Position numbers and translations under genes: made by a program. A DNA stretch of 7,454 nucleotides, taken from JACRPI01 sp041671005 (GTDB lineage: Archaea; Nanobdellota; Nanobdellia; Woesearchaeales; DSVV01). The stretch lies in the NCBI GenBank assembly GCA_041671005.1, contig JBAZCJ010000070.1, forward strand, positions 1-7,454, given 5' to 3'. Each line of letters opens with the position of its first letter. Position 1 is the stretch's first letter. Below, piece by piece: positions 4,374-7,454 of this stretch. The notes under the pieces were generated by a model. That model was not told the DNA's origin and searched no databases. It saw only the letters and a program-made list of their open reading frames with translations.

Positions 4374-7300
4374 ATGGCAGAATCAGAACGTATGCAAATG
4401 TATTTTGATAAAATTGAGAAAGAAGTATTGCAGAGTTATGATATTGCAAATGCCGGGAGACAAAAAGGATTTGATCCTGATAATAAAGTAGATATTAAAC
4501 TTGCAAAAAATATGGCAGAACGAGTTGAAGGATTGATAAGTGTTGTTGCACCACAGTTAGTAGGTTCAGGAGTAACGCAGCGTATTATTGACTTGGAAAT
4601 AGAATATTCTCCACTAGATTGGCGTGTTGCCTTAAAAATAGCATTAGAGGTTGCACAAGAAAAATTTTGTAAATTTAAAGATAAAGTAGAAGCAATGGAA
4701 GTTGGCATTCGTACAGGTTTCGCGTATCAAACAGCAGGTATTGTTGCTGCACCATTAGAAGGATTCACACATCTGATGATCAGAAAAACTTATGATGATA
4801 AAGAATATTTTGTTCCGTGCTATGCTGGACCAATCCGTGGTGCAGGAGGAACTGCTGCGGCATTTTCGTTATTACTAACAGATTATATTCGTGTTCATAT
4901 GGGCTATGCAAAATATGATCCTTCAGAAAAAGAAATAAGTCGATACAAAACTGAAATTTATGATTATAATGAACGTGTAACAAATCTGCAATATCTTCCA
5001 TCATTAGAAGAACTTGATTTTCTTATGAGGCATCTTCCAATTCAAGTTGATGGTATTCCGTCTGAAACAATTGATGTTTCTAATTATAAAGACACGCCGA
5101 GAGTTGAAACGAATAAGATCAGGGGAGGTATTTGTTTAGTTTTAGCAGAAGGACTTTCACAAAAAGCACCAAAACTTTGGAAACGTTTAGAAATTTGGGG
5201 AAAAGAATTTGGGTTGGAGTGGGAATTTTTAGGTGAGTTTTTGAAGCTTCAAAAAAATATTAAATCAAAAAAGAAATCAATAGATGGTATAAAGAAAGAA
5301 AAACTTTCTCCAAATTATACATTTATTGCAGATCTTGTTGCAGGCCGTCCTGTTCTTACAATGCCTATGGCAAATGGGGGATTTAGATTACGTTATGGTC
5401 GTTCACGTACATCTGGATTTTCTGCTGCATCAATTAGTCCAGCAACAATGGCTGTATTGGATAAGTTTATTGCAATTGGAACTCAATTAAAAGTTGAGCG
5501 ACCAGGAAAAGCAGCAGCAATTACTTCATGTGACACAATTCATGGTCCAGTTGTGCTTTTAGAAGATGGTTCTGTAAAAATTATTGAGTCTCCTGATGAA
5601 GTAAAAGGATGTAAGGTGAAAGAGATTTTATACATGGGTGATATTTTATTTAATTATGGTGATTTTTCTGAAAATGGCCATATTCTTATTCCCTGCGGAT
5701 ATAATGAAGAGTGGTGGGTTCAGCAGTTGAAAAAAGAGATGCAAAAAAATAATGAGTCTCTTTCTAAAGAAAAAAGACAGTGGTACATTGAACCAAATCA
5801 GTACAAACCATTCAAAGAGATGAAGGATATAAGTAAAAAATATAATATTCCTTTGCATCCTCGGTATATCTATTTTTGGGCTCAAATAACTCAAGAACAA
5901 TTTTATGAGTTCCTCATGCATTTATCGTCAATAAAAATACTCTCTGAAAAGATAACTATTCCATTCAAAGGAACTATTAAAAGAACAATGGAAGTTTTAG
6001 GTATACCTCACCTTTTTGTTAATAATGAGTTTATTGTTGTTGAAAAAGATGATGCCGAAGCATTTTTATTTTCATTTGGAATAACAACATACGATGATGT
6101 TGTAAAAACACAATTACAATATAATCCAGCACATTCAATTATAGATAACATTTCTTTATTTATGGGGATTTCAATTAAGGATAAAGCGGGAACATTTATT
6201 GGTGCACGAATGGGTAGGCCTGAAAAGGCAAAAATGAGAGAGTTAACTGGATCGCCCCACACATTATATCCTGTAAGCAGTGAAGGGGGCAGGTTACGTT
6301 CGTTTCAGTCTGCACTTGAAGCAAAAAAAATTACAGCAGATTTCCAATCATTTACTTGTCCGCAATGTGGAAAAGAAACGGTTAATAGTGCATGTGAGAA
6401 ATGTTTGTGTAAGACAAAAAAACATTATTTTTGTAAGCAGTGTGGAAAAATTCCAGAAAGTGAATGTAAAATACATGGTAAAGCAAATGCATATCACAAG
6501 TGTGAAGTTGCAATTGTCGATGAATTTCAAAGCTGTATGCAATACATGGGTATTGAAAATCCTCCCCCACTTATTAAACGAATTCGTTGTACAAGTAATG
6601 AAGACCATGTTGCAGAATATTTAGGAAAGGGAATTTTACGTGCAAAACATGATGTTTGTGTTAATAAGGATGGCACAGTTCGTTATGATATGAGTGAACT
6701 TCCTTTAACGCATTTTAAACCAATAGAAATTGGAACGTCTGTTGAAACATTAAAAAGATTAGGGTATGAAAATGATAGTGATGGAAATCCATTAGAGAGC
6801 CAAGAACAAATATTAGAAATGTTTCCTCAAGATATTATTTTACCTGCAGCAACAGATGCATTGGATGAACCATCAGATGCTGTACTTTTTAGAACTACTT
6901 TGTGTATTGATGAAATGCTTGAAAAGATCTATAAACTGCCGAGATTTTATAATCTTACAAAAAAAAATGAATTAGTTGGTCACCTCACCATTTGTTTAGC
7001 CCCTCATATTTCTGCAGGAATTGTTGGGAGAATTATTGGTTTTTCAAAAACTCAAGGTTTTTTTGCTCATCCTTTATTTCATGCAGCTTTGAGAAGAGAT
7101 TGTGATGGCGATGAAGCGAGTGTTAGTCTCTTAATGGATGGTCTTCTTAATTTTTCACGACGATATCTTCCCGCACGAATTGGTGCAAGAACAATGGATG
7201 CACCATTGGTTTTAACTTCAAAATTAATTCCTACTGAAGTTGATGATCAAGCATTAGGTCTTGATGTTGTATCAGAATATCCTTTAGAGCTTTATGAGGC

Positions 7301-7454
7301 AGCTGCTGAATATAAAAATCCATGGGACGTAAAAATAGATCAGATAAAAAATAGAGTTAATACTCCGTTACAATATGAAAATATGGGGTTTACTCATCAT
7401 ACATCTAACATTAATAATGGAGTTACATGTTCTGCGTATAAAGAATTACCGTCT
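4374..7454 (+). CDS. polC: DNA polymerase D large subunit DP2 (partial, 3' end missing)
   Basis: I translated 1027 open codons; the frame runs off the right edge. DP2 is the catalytic polymerase subunit of PolD, a two-double-psi-beta-barrel enzyme related to multisubunit RNA polymerases and assembled with DP1. Visible family motifs are GPIRGAGGTAAAFS (about 152-165), ETIDVSNYKDTPRVET and RGGICLVLAEG (231-260), NGGFRLRYGRSR (334-345), and a Cys-rich zinc-binding region (CPQCG at 662-666, then further Cys pairs at 674/677 and 687/690). APHISAGIVGRIIGFSK (876-892) and the catalytic HAALRRDCDGDEAS (903-916) follow, with the metal-binding Asp911 and Asp913, equivalent to D956/D958 that I recall for P. 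abyssi. The family is usually about 1100-1300 residues without inteins, so the missing end should hold the DP1- and PCNA-interacting tail. No intein interrupts the catalytic motif, a known insertion site in Pyrococcus. The start is fixed by a Shine-Dalgarno and by the one-base gap after DP1. Confidence 0.97.
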   Translation, partial: MAESERMQMYFDKIEKEVLQSYDIANAGRQKGFDPDNKVDIKLAKNMAERVEGLISVVAPQLVGSGVTQRIIDLEIEYSPLDWRVALKIALEVAQEKFCKFKDKVEAMEVGIRTGFAYQTAGIVAAPLEGFTHLMIRKTYDDKEYFVPCYAGPIRGAGGTAAAFSLLLTDYIRVHMGYAKYDPSEKEISRYKTEIYDYNERVTNLQYLPSLEELDFLMRHLPIQVDGIPSETIDVSNYKDTPRVETNKIRGGICLVLAEGLSQKAPKLWKRLEIWGKEFGLEWEFLGEFLKLQKNIKSKKKSIDGIKKEKLSPNYTFIADLVAGRPVLTMPMANGGFRLRYGRSRTSGFSAASISPATMAVLDKFIAIGTQLKVERPGKAAAITSCDTIHGPVVLLEDGSVKIIESPDEVKGCKVKEILYMGDILFNYGDFSENGHILIPCGYNEEWWVQQLKKEMQKNNESLSKEKRQWYIEPNQYKPFKEMKDISKKYNIPLHPRYIYFWAQITQEQFYEFLMHLSSIKILSEKITIPFKGTIKRTMEVLGIPHLFVNNEFIVVEKDDAEAFLFSFGITTYDDVVKTQLQYNPAHSIIDNISLFMGISIKDKAGTFIGARMGRPEKAKMRELTGSPHTLYPVSSEGGRLRSFQSALEAKKITADFQSFTCPQCGKETVNSACEKCLCKTKKHYFCKQCGKIPESECKIHGKANAYHKCEVAIVDEFQSCMQYMGIENPPPLIKRIRCTSNEDHVAEYLGKGILRAKHDVCVNKDGTVRYDMSELPLTHFKPIEIGTSVETLKRLGYENDSDGNPLESQEQILEMFPQDIILPAATDALDEPSDAVLFRTTLCIDEMLEKIYKLPRFYNLTKKNELVGHLTICLAPHISAGIVGRIIGFSKTQGFFAHPLFHAALRRDCDGDEASVSLLMDGLLNFSRRYLPARIGARTMDAPLVLTSKLIPTEVDDQALGLDVVSEYPLELYEAAAEYKNPWDVKIDQIKNRVNTPLQYENMGFTHHTSNINNGVTCSAYKELPS

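Noticed and set aside
6280..6624. 114-codon plus-strand frame and antisense frames within DP2
   Set aside because: They are shadows of the DP2 zinc-binding region, which reads continuously with clear family motifs in its own frame.

Overview
The window looks like an archaeal chromosome segment centred on a replication origin. The genes are A+T-rich, all four visible stop codons are TAA, and three genes have no bacterial counterpart: Orc1/Cdc6, and the small (DP1) and large (DP2) subunits of the family D DNA polymerase. The low G+C, compact proteins and tight spacing fit a DPANN-type archaeon (Woesearchaeota-like) or another small-genome euryarchaeal lineage. That placement is an inference, because no rRNA or other phylogenetic marker is in view.

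Layout. Positions 1-990 hold two genes on the minus strand, pointing away from the origin. One is a 78-residue membrane-anchored coiled-coil protein of unknown function (754-990). The other, 18 nt downstream of it, is a gene of the aIF2B-like / ribose-1,5-bisphosphate isomerase family that runs off the left edge (735-1). Positions 991-1690 form a 700-bp intergenic region with the features of an archaeal oriC. Two Orc1-binding (ORB) elements, each a TTTCC-type dyad followed by a G-run ending in GGGGGTGTA, lie in opposite orientation around 1086-1117 and 1554-1580. They flank about 410 bp of roughly 9-10% G+C that probably serves as the unwinding element. Two further dyads without a proper G-run lie in the AT core (1335-1347) and just upstream of the orc1 promoter (1620-1632). 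Positions 1691-7454 hold orc1/cdc6, DP1 and DP2 on the plus strand. DP2 is cut by the right edge after 1027 codons.

How it works together. Orc1 would bind the ORB elements, help melt the AT-rich core and recruit MCM. DP1 and DP2 then form PolD, the replicative polymerase/exonuclease. The initiator sits beside its own origin, with the replicative polymerase genes immediately downstream (gaps of 15 nt and 1 nt), as in Pyrococcus. All genes are transcribed away from the origin, so they are co-directional with fork movement.

I found no clear new multi-gene system such as a defence locus, mobile element or CRISPR array. The points most worth following up are the architecture of the origin, with its unequal G-runs and G-less dyads, the possible autoregulatory site at orc1, and the unrecognised origin-adjacent membrane protein.
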